NCBI GenBank assembly: GCA_959020715.1
Contig: CAUESV010000008.1
Span: 27,448-91,447 of the forward strand
Source: an uncultured Collinsella sp.
GTDB taxonomy: Bacteria; Actinomycetota; Coriobacteriia; Coriobacteriales; Coriobacteriaceae
Length of the DNA: 64,000 nucleotides
Reading direction: 5' to 3'
Shown here: one piece after another, positions 40,024 through 49,481 of the stretch
Position numbering within the stretch: position 1 is the stretch's first letter
Layout of the letters: each line of letters begins with the position of its first letter
Notes under the pieces: generated by a model
Database searches by the model: none
What the model was told of the DNA's origin: nothing
What the model saw: the letters and a program-made list of their open reading frames with translations, nothing else
Translations under genes and position numbers: made by a program

Positions 40024-40989
40024 ATGCCGGGTAAAAGCCTAGAGAACATGCACGTAGCGGTCTTGGCGGGTGGTCATTCCGCTGAGCGCGAGATCTCGCT
40101 CAATTCGGGAAAGAACGTTGTGGTGGCACTGAAGGAAGCCGGCTACACCTCGGTGGAGCTGCTCGATACGGCCGCTGATGACTTTATGGTAACCATGGCA
40201 ACCGGCGGCTTTGACGTGGCGTTTATCGCCATGCACGGTGCCGGCGGCGAGGATGGTGCCATGCAGGGCGCCATGGAGACCCTGGGTATCCCCTACACGG
40301 CCTCGGGCGTGCTTGCTAGCGCCTGCGGTGCCGACAAAGAGGTCTCTAAGCTCCTGTACGCCAAGGCGGGCATTCCCATTGCCCCCGGCCTTGCACTCGA
40401 GGTGGGCGATGAAGTCGATATCGATCATATCGTCGAGGTTTGTGGCGAGCGCAGCTTTGTGAAGCCGGCCGTCAACGGTTCCAGCTATGGCATTTCCCTG
40501 GTCCATGAGCCCTTCGAGCTGCCCACGGCAATCGCCAAGGCGTTTGAGTACGGCGACAAAGTGCTGGTCGAGAAGTGCATCGAGGGTACCGAGATCACCG
40601 TCGGCGTGTACGGCGAGGACGACGTGCGCGCCCTGCCGATTGTCGAGATCCGTAAGCCCGAGGACTGCGAGTTCTACGATCTGGACGTGAAATATGTCGA
40701 CCCTACGGACATCCATCGCATTCCGGCGCAGATTTCACCCGAGAACTATGCTCGTGCCCAGGAGCTTGCCTGTGCCGCTCACAAGGCCCTCGGTTGCCTG
40801 GGCATCTCGCGCAGCGATTTTATCGTGAGCGAGGACGGCCCCGTTATCCTCGAGACCAATACCATTCCCGGCATGACCGATACGTCGCTGTATCCGGATG
40901 AGATCCGCCACACCGACGACATGACGTTCCCGCAGGTCTGTGACAGCCTGATCCGTATGGGTCTTCGTCGAGCGGGCATTGCATGCTAA
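40024..40989 (+). CDS. ddl: D-alanine-D-alanine ligase
   Basis: Makes the D-Ala-D-Ala dipeptide of peptidoglycan with ATP. The 321-residue ATP-grasp protein has VLAGGHSAEREISLNSG, MHGAGGEDGAMQG, FVKPAVNGSSYG and ETNTIPGMTDTSLYP. Length normal. The residue pattern gives no sign of a D-Ala-D-lactate type, though I cannot assign specificity firmly. ATG with GAGGAGG upstream. Its end overlaps the DinG-type gene by 7 bp. Confidence 0.96.
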   Translation: MPGKSLENMHVAVLAGGHSAEREISLNSGKNVVVALKEAGYTSVELLDTAADDFMVTMATGGFDVAFIAMHGAGGEDGAMQGAMETLGIPYTASGVLASACGADKEVSKLLYAKAGIPIAPGLALEVGDEVDIDHIVEVCGERSFVKPAVNGSSYGISLVHEPFELPTAIAKAFEYGDKVLVEKCIEGTEITVGVYGEDDVRALPIVEIRKPEDCEFYDLDVKYVDPTDIHRIPAQISPENYARAQELACAAHKALGCLGISRSDFIVSEDGPVILETNTIPGMTDTSLYPDEIRHTDDMTFPQVCDSLIRMGLRRAGIAC

Positions 40990-43877
40990 TCGAGGACGCG
41001 GTTTCGTCAGGAACGCCGCAGTTTGTCATCGACTCCTATGCCACGCTTGCCGAGCGCGCCAAAACGCAGTCCTTCGGCCTTATCGAGGAAGATGTGATCG
41101 TCCTCGATACCGAGACCACGGGTCTTTCGGTGCAGGACAATGAGCTGATCGAGATCTCGGCGGCCCGTCTTTCGGGCCGCGAGATCGTCGACCGCTTCGA
41201 TACCTTCGTGCATCCCAAGCAGCTAATTCCCGCCGAGATTACCGAGCTCACGAGCATTACAAATGCCGATGTGGCAGATGCCCCGTCGGCCGTTGAGGCC
41301 GTCGCCGCTCTCGCCGATTTTGTCGGTGGTTGCCCGGTGATCGCACATAACGCCACGTTCGATCGCTCGTTTATCGAGTCGGTCAAAGGCGGCGTCAACG
41401 TGAGCGATATTTGGATCGATTCGCTGGCGCTGTCGCGCATCGCGCTTCCGCGCCTGGCCTCGCACAAGCTGTCTTTTATGGCCGATCTGTTTGGCTGTGA
41501 CTCGGTATCACACCGCGCCAATGCCGACGTCGACGCCCTGTGTGGCGTATGGCGTGTGTTGCTCGTGGCGCTCACCGACTTGCCCCAGGGCCTCATGGCG
41601 CGCCTAGCCGACATGCATCCGGATGTGCCTTGGTCCTATCGTCCTATCTTCTCATTCTTGGCGGGCCAGAACCCTGGTTCTATCTTCTCTCTCAGCGCCG
41701 CTCGTGCTGACGTTCTCAGGGCCGATCGCGCCGACGATCGGGTGGACGCCGACGAACTGCCGGTCCTCAAGATGCCGAGTCGTGAGGAGATTGAGGCAGA
41801 CTATGCGCCGGGTGGCCTGGTCAATCGCATGTATCCTACCTACGAGCCGCGTGATGAGCAGATCGCGATGGCGCTCGAGGTCCGCGATGCGCTGGTCACG
41901 GGCACTCATCGTGTAATTGAGGCGGGCACGGGCGTCGGCAAATCGATGGCCTATCTGGTGCCTTTTGCCGAGGCAGCGCGCCGTAACAACATCACGGTTG
42001 GTATTGCGACCAAATCGAACAATCTTGCCGACCAGCTCATGTACCATGAGCTGCCAAAACTTGCCGAGCAACTGGACGGTGGTCTGTCATTTTGCGCCCT
42101 CAAGGGCTATGACCACTATCCGTGCCTGCGCAAGCTCGAGCGCATGAGCCGAGGCCAGGTCGAGATTACCACCAAGCGCGATCCGGCGGACACGCTCACG
42201 GCGGTCGCGGTCATTATGGCGTACGTCTGCCAATCAGCCGATGGCGACCTCGACTCGCTCGGCATTCGGTGGCGCAGCGTCAACCGCCCCGACTTTACGA
42301 CGGCCTCGCGCGAGTGTGCTCGTCGCCTCTGCCCGTTTTTCCCTGATAAATGTTTGGTCCACGGCGCTCGCCGTCGTGCGGCGCATGCCGATGTGGTGGT
42401 CACCAACCATTCCCTGCTGTTCCGCAATGTCGCGGCCGAGGGCAGGATTTTACCTCCGATTCGTCATTGGGTAATCGACGAAGCCCATTCCATCGAGCGC
42501 GAGGCGCGCCGTCAGTGGGCGCGCGTGGTGTCGGCGGATGAATCGCGCGTTCTGTTTGAGCGCCTGGGTGGCTCGAGCGCCGGCGCGCTAAGCCAGGTTT
42601 CCCGTGATTTGGCAACCTCCGAAGGCTCTACGCTCTATCTGGGCCTTACTGCCAAGGCGACGTCGACGGTTGCGCGCGCGAGCATGGCAATCGCCGACGT
42701 GTTCGATGGCGTTCGCGAGCTCGGCCGCCGTGCGCGTGGGGGTTATGACAATGCCAATCTATGGATTGGCCCCGAGCTGCGCGAATCTGACGACTGGCAT
42801 GATTTCTTACAGTCGGCCTACACTGGCATCGACGCATTGGAACAAGCTGACAAGAGCGCCGACGCGCTGGTGCAAGCCGTCGCCGCCGACAAGCCCGAGG
42901 TTGTTGTCGACCTGGGTGATATCTCGCGCCGTCTGCACGAGCTGGTCGAGAACCTCAAACTCATCATTGATGGCACCGATGAACACTACGTGTATTCGCT
43001 GCAGGTCAATCGCAGGCTGCGTGCCGGCGGAGAGTCGATGACCGCAGAGCGCATCGACATTGGCGAGGCCTTGGCAACCGAGTGGCTGCCCGAGGTTCAC
43101 ACGGCTATCTTTGCCTCGGCGACTATGACGGTGTCCAAAAGCTTTGAACACTTTAACCATGCGGTCGGCCTCGATCGCATCGGTGCTTCAACATCCTCAT
43201 CGCTGCACTTGGACTCGAGCTACGACTTCGATTCGAACATGGCTGTAGTCGTTGCCGGCGATATCCCCGATCCGCGCGATCGTGAGAGCTATCTTACGGC
43301 GCTCGAGCGCGTGCTGGTCGACGCCCATCTTGCCATGGGCGGATCGGTGCTCACGTTGTTCACCAATCGGCGCGACATGGAAGACCTGTACGCCCGCGTT
43401 GAGCCCAAGATGGCCCGTGCGGGTCTGGAGCTCAACTGCCAGCAGCGCAACTCATCTCCTCGTCGCCTGCGCGACCGGTTTATCAACGAGCCGACCTCGT
43501 CGCTTTTTGCGCTTAAGGCCTTCTGGGAGGGGTTTGACGCCAGCGGCGAGACGCTGCGTTGCGTCATCATTCCCAAGCTGCCGTTCTCGAGCCCCACGGA
43601 CCCGCTCTCGTGCGAGCGCAACCTGCGCGAAGACCGCGCTTGGGCGCGCTATTCGCTGCCCGAGGCGGTGCTCGAGGTTAAGCAGGCGGCCGGCCGCCTT
43701 ATCCGCTCGTCGACCGATTGCGGCGTGCTGATTCTGGCCGACCCGCGCCTGGTGACGAAGGGCTACGGGAAGAAGTTCTTAACGTCGCTGCCCACGAGCT
43801 CCTACCAGCGCATCGAATCGGCGCAGATCGGTCACTATCTGCAACTGTGGCGCGCACACCACGAGCGGCGGCGCTAA
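40983..43877 (+). CDS. DinG-type helicase with N-terminal 3'-5' exonuclease
   Basis: A 964-residue two-part enzyme. Residues ~35-205 form a DEDD exonuclease: VLDTETTGL, HNATFDRSF and HRANADVDA. The rest is an XPD/DinG superfamily 2 helicase with Walker A AGTGVGKSM, DEAH box WVIDEAHSIE, four cysteines spaced for an iron-sulfur cluster (from ALKGYDHYPC to PDKC), and the late motif QAAGRLIRSSTDCG. Such fusions are known as DinG/YoaA-like proteins in Gram-positive bacteria; substrate in vivo is unclear. Overlaps ddl, and its stop codon overlaps the stop of the opposing WYL gene by 4 bp. Confidence 0.92.
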   Translation: MLIEDAVSSGTPQFVIDSYATLAERAKTQSFGLIEEDVIVLDTETTGLSVQDNELIEISAARLSGREIVDRFDTFVHPKQLIPAEITELTSITNADVADAPSAVEAVAALADFVGGCPVIAHNATFDRSFIESVKGGVNVSDIWIDSLALSRIALPRLASHKLSFMADLFGCDSVSHRANADVDALCGVWRVLLVALTDLPQGLMARLADMHPDVPWSYRPIFSFLAGQNPGSIFSLSAARADVLRADRADDRVDADELPVLKMPSREEIEADYAPGGLVNRMYPTYEPRDEQIAMALEVRDALVTGTHRVIEAGTGVGKSMAYLVPFAEAARRNNITVGIATKSNNLADQLMYHELPKLAEQLDGGLSFCALKGYDHYPCLRKLERMSRGQVEITTKRDPADTLTAVAVIMAYVCQSADGDLDSLGIRWRSVNRPDFTTASRECARRLCPFFPDKCLVHGARRRAAHADVVVTNHSLLFRNVAAEGRILPPIRHWVIDEAHSIEREARRQWARVVSADESRVLFERLGGSSAGALSQVSRDLATSEGSTLYLGLTAKATSTVARASMAIADVFDGVRELGRRARGGYDNANLWIGPELRESDDWHDFLQSAYTGIDALEQADKSADALVQAVAADKPEVVVDLGDISRRLHELVENLKLIIDGTDEHYVYSLQVNRRLRAGGESMTAERIDIGEALATEWLPEVHTAIFASATMTVSKSFEHFNHAVGLDRIGASTSSSLHLDSSYDFDSNMAVVVAGDIPDPRDRESYLTALERVLVDAHLAMGGSVLTLFTNRRDMEDLYARVEPKMARAGLELNCQQRNSSPRRLRDRFINEPTSSLFALKAFWEGFDASGETLRCVIIPKLPFSSPTDPLSCERNLREDRAWARYSLPEAVLEVKQAAGRLIRSSTDCGVLILADPRLVTKGYGKKFLTSLPTSSYQRIESAQIGHYLQLWRAHHERRR

Positions 43878-44791
43878 AGCGGACAGACGAGGGTTTTTGC
43901 CATATCGCACAGACGCTTTGACAGGGCGGGGTCATCCAAGATGCGGATGGCTCCGCCCGCTGCGATTATCTGGCTCAGAAGCCAACGCTCGGAGCCGTAA
44001 TGCACGGTTACCGTTGCCATGTCTGCCCCGCTGCGCTCGATTAGGGTGATGCCGGCCCAGTCCAGATGCTCCGCCATATCGAATGGCATCAAGAGCTTTG
44101 CGCTACGCTGCGTCCGGGCAAGGGAATCGTGGAGGGATGCGACGCCCGGTGTGTGAGGCACGACGGAGTCTTCCGTCAAGGTGAGTCCCTCGATTTTATC
44201 CATGCGATAGGTGCGCTGCTCATCGACCGCGATGTCCCAGGCAATCAGGTATGTTTGGTCGCCGTTTACCGTAATGCGCAAGGGGTCGACCAGACGCTCG
44301 CGTGGCCGCGCATCGTCCATCGAGCGATACGAGATGCGGCAGCGAACACCGTCCTGAATAGCGCAGCTCAGCTGCTGCCAGTGCGACCCGTGGTTGACGG
44401 TGTCAAAGACGCGCTGGTTATAGCCGAGCTCTTCGGGCAGAAGGGCATGTCGAATCCGAGCTGCCGTCTGCGGCTCGATCCCCAACGATTCAAGTTCGTG
44501 GTTGAGCACAGCGCCTTCGGCGGCACTCAGGCGCAGCGGTAGCACACGTCCGGCGTTACCGGTGAGGACCACACGCTCGCCGTGGCATTCGCAGATGATG
44601 CGCGCACCCGATTCTCGGTCCGCGAGCGTCGAGACGATCTCGAGAATCTCGTCGAGCGATACTCCCGTGATGTCAAAGCGGCCGCAAATCTCGGTTCGTG
44701 TCATGCCGCTCTCGCCGGCGGCGTAGAGGGCCTCCATGATGTCGATGGCGCGCGAGAGTCTCTGCTCGCTGGTGAGTTTACGCACGGGCAT
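43874..44791 (-). CDS. WYL-domain transcriptional regulator (PafC-like)
   Basis: A 305-residue protein with an N-terminal winged-helix-like region (SRAIDIMEALYAAGESGMTRTEICGRF), a WYL domain around residues 145-220 (CRISYRSMDD, PLRITVNGDQTYLIAWDI) and a C-terminal extension. WYL proteins sense ligands such as single-stranded DNA or nucleotides and control transcription. Tandem with the next gene with a 14-bp overlap, like the actinobacterial pafB-pafC pair that drives DNA-damage genes. No proteasome genes are nearby, so the name is by resemblance only. Confidence 0.85.
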   Translation of the reverse strand: MPVRKLTSEQRLSRAIDIMEALYAAGESGMTRTEICGRFDITGVSLDEILEIVSTLADRESGARIICECHGERVVLTGNAGRVLPLRLSAAEGAVLNHELESLGIEPQTAARIRHALLPEELGYNQRVFDTVNHGSHWQQLSCAIQDGVRCRISYRSMDDARPRERLVDPLRITVNGDQTYLIAWDIAVDEQRTYRMDKIEGLTLTEDSVVPHTPGVASLHDSLARTQRSAKLLMPFDMAEHLDWAGITLIERSGADMATVTVHYGSERWLLSQIIAAGGAIRILDDPALSKRLCDMAKTLVCPL

Positions 44792-45800
44792 GCTCGTGCA
44801 CCGTCCTTCCGATGAGGTGGTTCCACGCCTGCTTGAGCGATTTGGGGGCCATGGGCCTCATACCGTCCATGGCGTGGGCCATGCAAAATGAGGCGGCGGC
44901 TTCAAGGTCGCGCACGTCAACGCTCCAGGTCCATCCCGCATCGGTGTGTGCGAGCTCACCTCGCCCGCGCGTGAGGCCGTTGATCATATCGATCTGCGTC
45001 TGAGGGGCGAACGAGAACGTGGCTGCAACGGGCGGTCGGTCGGCGAAATCGAATTCAAAGAACAGATAGTCGTTGAGATTGAAGTCCGCAGGGATGGCGT
45101 AGACCTTCGAAGGACGCCAAGCGCGAACGATACGGTCGCAGCGGAATGTCCTGATGACGTCGGTGACATTGTCGAGGCCGCAGAAGTACGCCACGCCCTC
45201 GCGTTCGAACATGCCGTAGACACAGACGGTACGTTCTTTCTGCTCGCCGCGTCCGTTCTGATATGAAAATCGCAGCGCGCATCGCTCGGCAAAGGCGCTC
45301 CATACCGCATCGACGGTGGGAGAGCGGCGGATCGGTGCTTCGTCCACCGCCGACATGCCGGTGAGGTAGGCAATTTTGGAGCGAATATCGGCAAGCGGCG
45401 CGGCAAAAGTGGAAGAGCCGGCCGCTAGCGTCTGGTCGATGGCGTTGAGTAGGATGTCGGCGTCGTCTGCGGTGATGAGGCCGCTTGCAGCAAACGTGTG
45501 CTCGCGGTCGATTGTCCACGAGCTTTCCTCGGTCTCCTGCGCACCGGCGGGGTGAACCTCCTTGATTAAGATGCCACGCTCGAGCAGTTTGTCACGATCG
45601 CGCCGAAACTTGCGCTTATCCGAGTCGATGTTGCCCGAGCCATATCCCAGGTCAGAATCCAAGACGATCTGCTCGGTCGTCAGCGGTTCGGGGGAGCTGT
45701 TGAGCACAAAGAAAAGATTGAGGATGCGCTGAGCCGTTTTATCGAAACCGGGCTCCGAATTCCCCTTTTTAATTGTTGCGGTCGCGTCGCTTGCCGTCAT
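44778..45800 (-). CDS. WYL-domain transcriptional regulator (PafB-like)
   Basis: A 340-residue protein. The N-terminus holds a winged-helix DNA-binding region (RILNLFFVLNSSPEPLTTEQIV, KRKFRRDRDKLLERGI) typical of WYL regulators; the WYL domain is in the second half (LRFSYQNGRGEQKERTV, GVAYFCGLDNVTDVIRTFRCDRI). Its end overlaps the next WYL gene. Promoter likely in the divergent gap toward the M28-like gene. Targets unknown; DNA-damage control is possible by analogy with PafBC. Confidence 0.85.
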   Translation of the reverse strand: MTASDATATIKKGNSEPGFDKTAQRILNLFFVLNSSPEPLTTEQIVLDSDLGYGSGNIDSDKRKFRRDRDKLLERGILIKEVHPAGAQETEESSWTIDREHTFAASGLITADDADILLNAIDQTLAAGSSTFAAPLADIRSKIAYLTGMSAVDEAPIRRSPTVDAVWSAFAERCALRFSYQNGRGEQKERTVCVYGMFEREGVAYFCGLDNVTDVIRTFRCDRIVRAWRPSKVYAIPADFNLNDYLFFEFDFADRPPVAATFSFAPQTQIDMINGLTRGRGELAHTDAGWTWSVDVRDLEAAASFCMAHAMDGMRPMAPKSLKQAWNHLIGRTVHEHARA

Positions 45801-45998
45801 AGAGTCCTCGCATGAGAAGGTGGTTTGCTGCCATGATTTTAGTCCGATATGGAGATTAGGCTATATCCTTGTCCGCTCGGGGCGTTAAGATGGCCCGAAT
45901 TCGGTCGTTTGCGCTCGCTCGGGGTATACTTTCGACTATATACGGTTCTAATGTGCATGCATTGGGCCTATTTGTCGGATTATGGATGTGGAGCGCAC

Positions 45999-48900
45999 AT
46001 GGCGAACACCCAGAACTATATTAACCACCTGCTGCAGAACACCGGCATTACGCCGGCATGCAGCGAAGAAGAGCGCTTGGCTGCCGAGGATATCGCTCAG
46101 ATCTTCCGCAACCACGGCTTTGACCCCGAGGTTCAGGAGTTCAATGCCCCGGCGCCCAGTAGATTGGCATTTGCCGTTACCGGTATTCTTGCGTTTGCCG
46201 GCGCCCTGCTGATGGGCATCGGCGGCGGTATCGGCTTGGTCGGCACCTTGCTGGCCATTGTCGGCGCCGTTCTTTACGTGCTCGAGCGCACGGGCCACCC
46301 CGTGGTTTCGCGCCTGGGCAAGACGGGCGTGAGCCAAAATGTCATCGCCTACCACAAGGCCTCGGGCCCGCTCGCGTCTCCGCGCAACCGCCCGGTGGTC
46401 GTTGTCGCACACTACGACTCTCCCCGTGCTGAGCTGCTCGCCCGCGAGCCCTATGCTTCGTATCGTGCGCTCATCGCCAAGCTGTTGCCCGTTGCCACGG
46501 TTGCCCCTGCTGCCGTTGCCATCCTGCGTATCCTGCCGCTCCCCGGCGCGCTCAAGGTTCTGCTGTGGATTGTCGCGATCCTCGCTTCCCTCGTTGCACT
46601 TGCCAACGCGGCAAACATCATCTCTAACCGCCACATTCTTCCCTATACGTCCGGCGCGGTGTGCAACAAGTCTTCTGTCGCCGCTATGCTCGGCGTTATG
46701 GACAACGTTGCTCCCTTCCAGGGCGAGAACGAGTTTCCCGACGATGTTCCGTTCGATACCTATTTTGGGGAGCAGAAACGTCGTGCCGAGGAAATGGCGC
46801 GCGCGGCGGCGGAGTATGCCGCGGCCCAGCAGCAAAACGACTACGGCAACACCATCGAGTACGAAGAGCCTACCTACGCCGAGGACGAGTTCGGTCAGCC
46901 GATTGCTCCCGACGCTCAAACCGAGCCCGAACAGGGCGAGGCTTTTGACGAGCAGATCGAGGGCTTTGAGGGTGCGTCTGCCGACGAGACGCTGATTGGC
47001 GCCATCGTGCCCGAGGATCAGAATCAGGCTGTCCAGGCCGAAGAGTTCAATGACGAGGTTCCCGCTGCTGAGTCGGCGGAGGAGCCTGCCGCGGCCGAGC
47101 CCGAGCCCAAGCTCTATCGCAACGCCGCCGGCAACATCCGCTTTGGTTCGGATGCCATCCGTGCGCTCGGAATGCTTCCCGAGTCCTGCACGCTCGATTA
47201 CGAGGAGGGCGAGGAGCCGACGTTTGAGCCCGAGCCTGCGCCCGTTGTCACTGCGAATGATGAGTCTGCCGCGGTTACCGCTGCCGTTGCCGAGCCCGAG
47301 GCGGTGTCTGCGATCGATCCCGCGGCAGGACTGGACATTTTGGCTCCCGCCGCGCCGGCGCAAGACGTTGCGGACGAGTCTGACGACGATTACGTTGAAC
47401 AGCCGAGGCGCGTGTCTTACGAGAGCGATACTGATTTCTCTGCCGAGATTCCCGCGGCAACGCCCCATGCCGATATTGCATCCGCGTTCTCTTCGATTGG
47501 CGCCAGCGCTTCCAGCTTCTTTAAGGGTGCGCTTGCAAAGGGCAGGAAATTTGTCGACGATTTCGAGGAGAAGCGCGCTGCCGCACGCGAGGCTGCCGAG
47601 CAGGAGGCTATCGCTCAGCAGCAGGCAGCCGAGGCGGCACGTGAGCGCGCGGCGCAAGAGTTTGAGCAGAACGAGGCTATGCAGTCCGGGCCCGTCGACG
47701 CTGCCGAAGCTACGACGTCCTTTGAGTCCCAGCAACCGACGTCAGCGGATGTTGTTGAGGCAACAACGTCTTTCGAGGCTCAGCAGCACGTCGATAGCAC
47801 CATGTCGTTTGATGCCGCGCAGTTCGATTCCACGATAACGTTTGAAAAGCAAGGCACCGCGATTGCCGAGCCCCTTCCTGCTTCCGATGAGCAGGACGAC
47901 GCGGCAGATGATGGCGAGCCCATTGATGCTGCCGAAATTCAGGATGCGACCGAGGACGAGCCCGTCGAGGTCAACTCTGACGAAGAGCAGTACGCGGCAG
48001 CCGAGCAAGATGATTCGACCGAGGTCGAGCAGGAGGAAGTGTCTGCGGTTTCCGAGGCTCCCGAGACAGATGAGTCGAGGCCTTACTCCACGCAGATTTT
48101 CACCATGCCGACTCCGAGTGGTTCCGGTGCCACGGTTGCCGATGTTGCTCCCACCCAGGACGAAACGGTCGATTCCCTTATGGCCCAGATTTCCTCCCAG
48201 GCATCACCGCGTCCGCAGATGAATGTTCCCGATCCGGCGTCGGCACCGTCGCCTGCACCTTCCTCGTCTCCGCTGGCTTCGGTCCCCGATCCGTCGCTGC
48301 CGTCTATGAAGCAGGCAAACGTTGCGTCTCGCACGTCGCTGTTCGACCTTCCCGATCCCTCTGCCCAGGTCAACGACCCCTTTGCTACTGCCCAGGGTCC
48401 CGAACCCACATCGGCACCCGTTGCGCCTCCTATGCCCGTTGCGTCGGGCGCGCAGCCGATCGAGACCATTTCGGCTCCCGCCCCGGCGGCACCCAAGTCT
48501 CGTAAGCGCGGCCTGGGTGGCCTGTTCGGTCGTAAAAAGAAAAACGAGCAGGATAGCATGAGCGACTGGCTGGGCGTCGAAGACGATTACGATGCCAAGA
48601 AGTCCGGTCGCGGTATCGGTTCGTGGGATAACTTCGAGGACGATAACGATGGCTGGAAGGGCGGCGCTACGTCTTCCGATGGCGCTTCTTCCGAAGATAT
48701 GCTCTCGGCTGTCGCCTCTATGGGCGATGATGAGCTGCTCGGTCACGATATCTGGTTTGTGGCAACGGGCGCCTCGGATTGTGATGGCGCCGGTATGAAG
48801 GCCTTCTTGGCATCGCATCGCGACAAGCTCCGTGGCGTATTCTTCATCAATCTTGAATCCGTCGGCGCCGGTAGGCTTTCGGTGGTGACGGTCGAGGGCG

Positions 48901-49175
48901 AACAGCAGCTGCTCAAGGGCGATCGCCGCATCATGAACCTGGTCAGCAAGGTGTGCAAGTCGTTCCATGTCGATTGTGGCGCGCTCGAGATGCCCTATGC
49001 CAAGACCGATGCCTATGCCGCGCTCGAGGCGAGCCGCCGAGCCCTCACCATCGCCGGCGTGGACGGCACGCGTCTGGCTTGCGCTCGTACCGAGGACGAC
49101 CTGCCCCACAATGTCAACCCGACGAACATTGCCACGGTATCCGAGGTCGTGACCGAGGTTATCCGCCGTTCGTAG
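45999..49175 (+). CDS. Membrane protein with split, degenerate M28-peptidase-like fold
   Basis: A 1,058-residue protein. Residues 1-235 resemble the start of an M28 zinc peptidase (VVVVAHYDSPRAE, residues ~132-145) and contain about four membrane helices (57-95 and 160-205). Residues ~240-910 are a very acidic, Ala/Glu/Pro/Ser-rich, probably disordered insert. Residues ~916-1058 look like the rest of the M28 fold (DIWFVATGASDCDGAG, FFINLESVGAG, DLPHNVNP). Usual metal and catalytic residues are mostly changed, so activity is doubtful. ATG 45999 has GGAG 5 bp upstream; a longer frame to 45849 has no site. Precedes a tiny membrane gene by 21 bp. Confidence 0.75.
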   Translation: MANTQNYINHLLQNTGITPACSEEERLAAEDIAQIFRNHGFDPEVQEFNAPAPSRLAFAVTGILAFAGALLMGIGGGIGLVGTLLAIVGAVLYVLERTGHPVVSRLGKTGVSQNVIAYHKASGPLASPRNRPVVVVAHYDSPRAELLAREPYASYRALIAKLLPVATVAPAAVAILRILPLPGALKVLLWIVAILASLVALANAANIISNRHILPYTSGAVCNKSSVAAMLGVMDNVAPFQGENEFPDDVPFDTYFGEQKRRAEEMARAAAEYAAAQQQNDYGNTIEYEEPTYAEDEFGQPIAPDAQTEPEQGEAFDEQIEGFEGASADETLIGAIVPEDQNQAVQAEEFNDEVPAAESAEEPAAAEPEPKLYRNAAGNIRFGSDAIRALGMLPESCTLDYEEGEEPTFEPEPAPVVTANDESAAVTAAVAEPEAVSAIDPAAGLDILAPAAPAQDVADESDDDYVEQPRRVSYESDTDFSAEIPAATPHADIASAFSSIGASASSFFKGALAKGRKFVDDFEEKRAAAREAAEQEAIAQQQAAEAARERAAQEFEQNEAMQSGPVDAAEATTSFESQQPTSADVVEATTSFEAQQHVDSTMSFDAAQFDSTITFEKQGTAIAEPLPASDEQDDAADDGEPIDAAEIQDATEDEPVEVNSDEEQYAAAEQDDSTEVEQEEVSAVSEAPETDESRPYSTQIFTMPTPSGSGATVADVAPTQDETVDSLMAQISSQASPRPQMNVPDPASAPSPAPSSSPLASVPDPSLPSMKQANVASRTSLFDLPDPSAQVNDPFATAQGPEPTSAPVAPPMPVASGAQPIETISAPAPAAPKSRKRGLGGLFGRKKKNEQDSMSDWLGVEDDYDAKKSGRGIGSWDNFEDDNDGWKGGATSSDGASSEDMLSAVASMGDDELLGHDIWFVATGASDCDGAGMKAFLASHRDKLRGVFFINLESVGAGRLSVVTVEGEQQLLKGDRRIMNLVSKVCKSFHVDCGALEMPYAKTDAYAALEASRRALTIAGVDGTRLACARTEDDLPHNVNPTNIATVSEVVTEVIRRS

Positions 49176-49196
49176 ACGGAGCTCTAAGGAGTCAAC

Positions 49197-49415
49197 GTGT
49201 TTTCGTATATTAAGCGCCATTGGCCTGTCTACGTGATTTTGACCTTGATTGCCATTGCGTTAGGATTTGGGGCTGCCTACATCGTGGGTGCAAAGGGCTC
49301 GACCCCCGCCTCCGCAATCAGCGAAGAGGTGGAGCAAGAACAGAGTACGGGTGCCGATGGGATTCCTGAGTCCGAGCAGGCAATCGTTGATGGTGGATCT
49401 TCGTCTGCAGAGTAG
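49197..49415 (+). CDS. Small single-pass membrane protein
   Basis: A 72-residue protein: short basic start, one hydrophobic helix (VYVILTLIAIALGFGAAYIVGA, residues ~11-32) and an acidic tail. GTG start with AAGGAG 5 bp upstream. Likely co-transcribed with the preceding gene and closed by a terminator. Function unknown. Confidence 0.7.
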   Translation: MFSYIKRHWPVYVILTLIAIALGFGAAYIVGAKGSTPASAISEEVEQEQSTGADGIPESEQAIVDGGSSSAE

Positions 49416-49439
49416 ATACGGCGATTTACATGATTGAAA

Positions 49440-49475
49440 GCGGGCGAGCCAGGGGACTGGCTCGCCCGCTTTTTC
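49440..49475 (+). terminator. Bidirectional-capable terminator
   Basis: 11-bp stem GCGGGCGAGCC / GGCTCGCCCGC followed by TTTTTC. It lies between convergent genes and could serve both strands, though the minus side lacks a T run. Confidence 0.88.
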
Positions 49476-49481
49476 ATCGCG

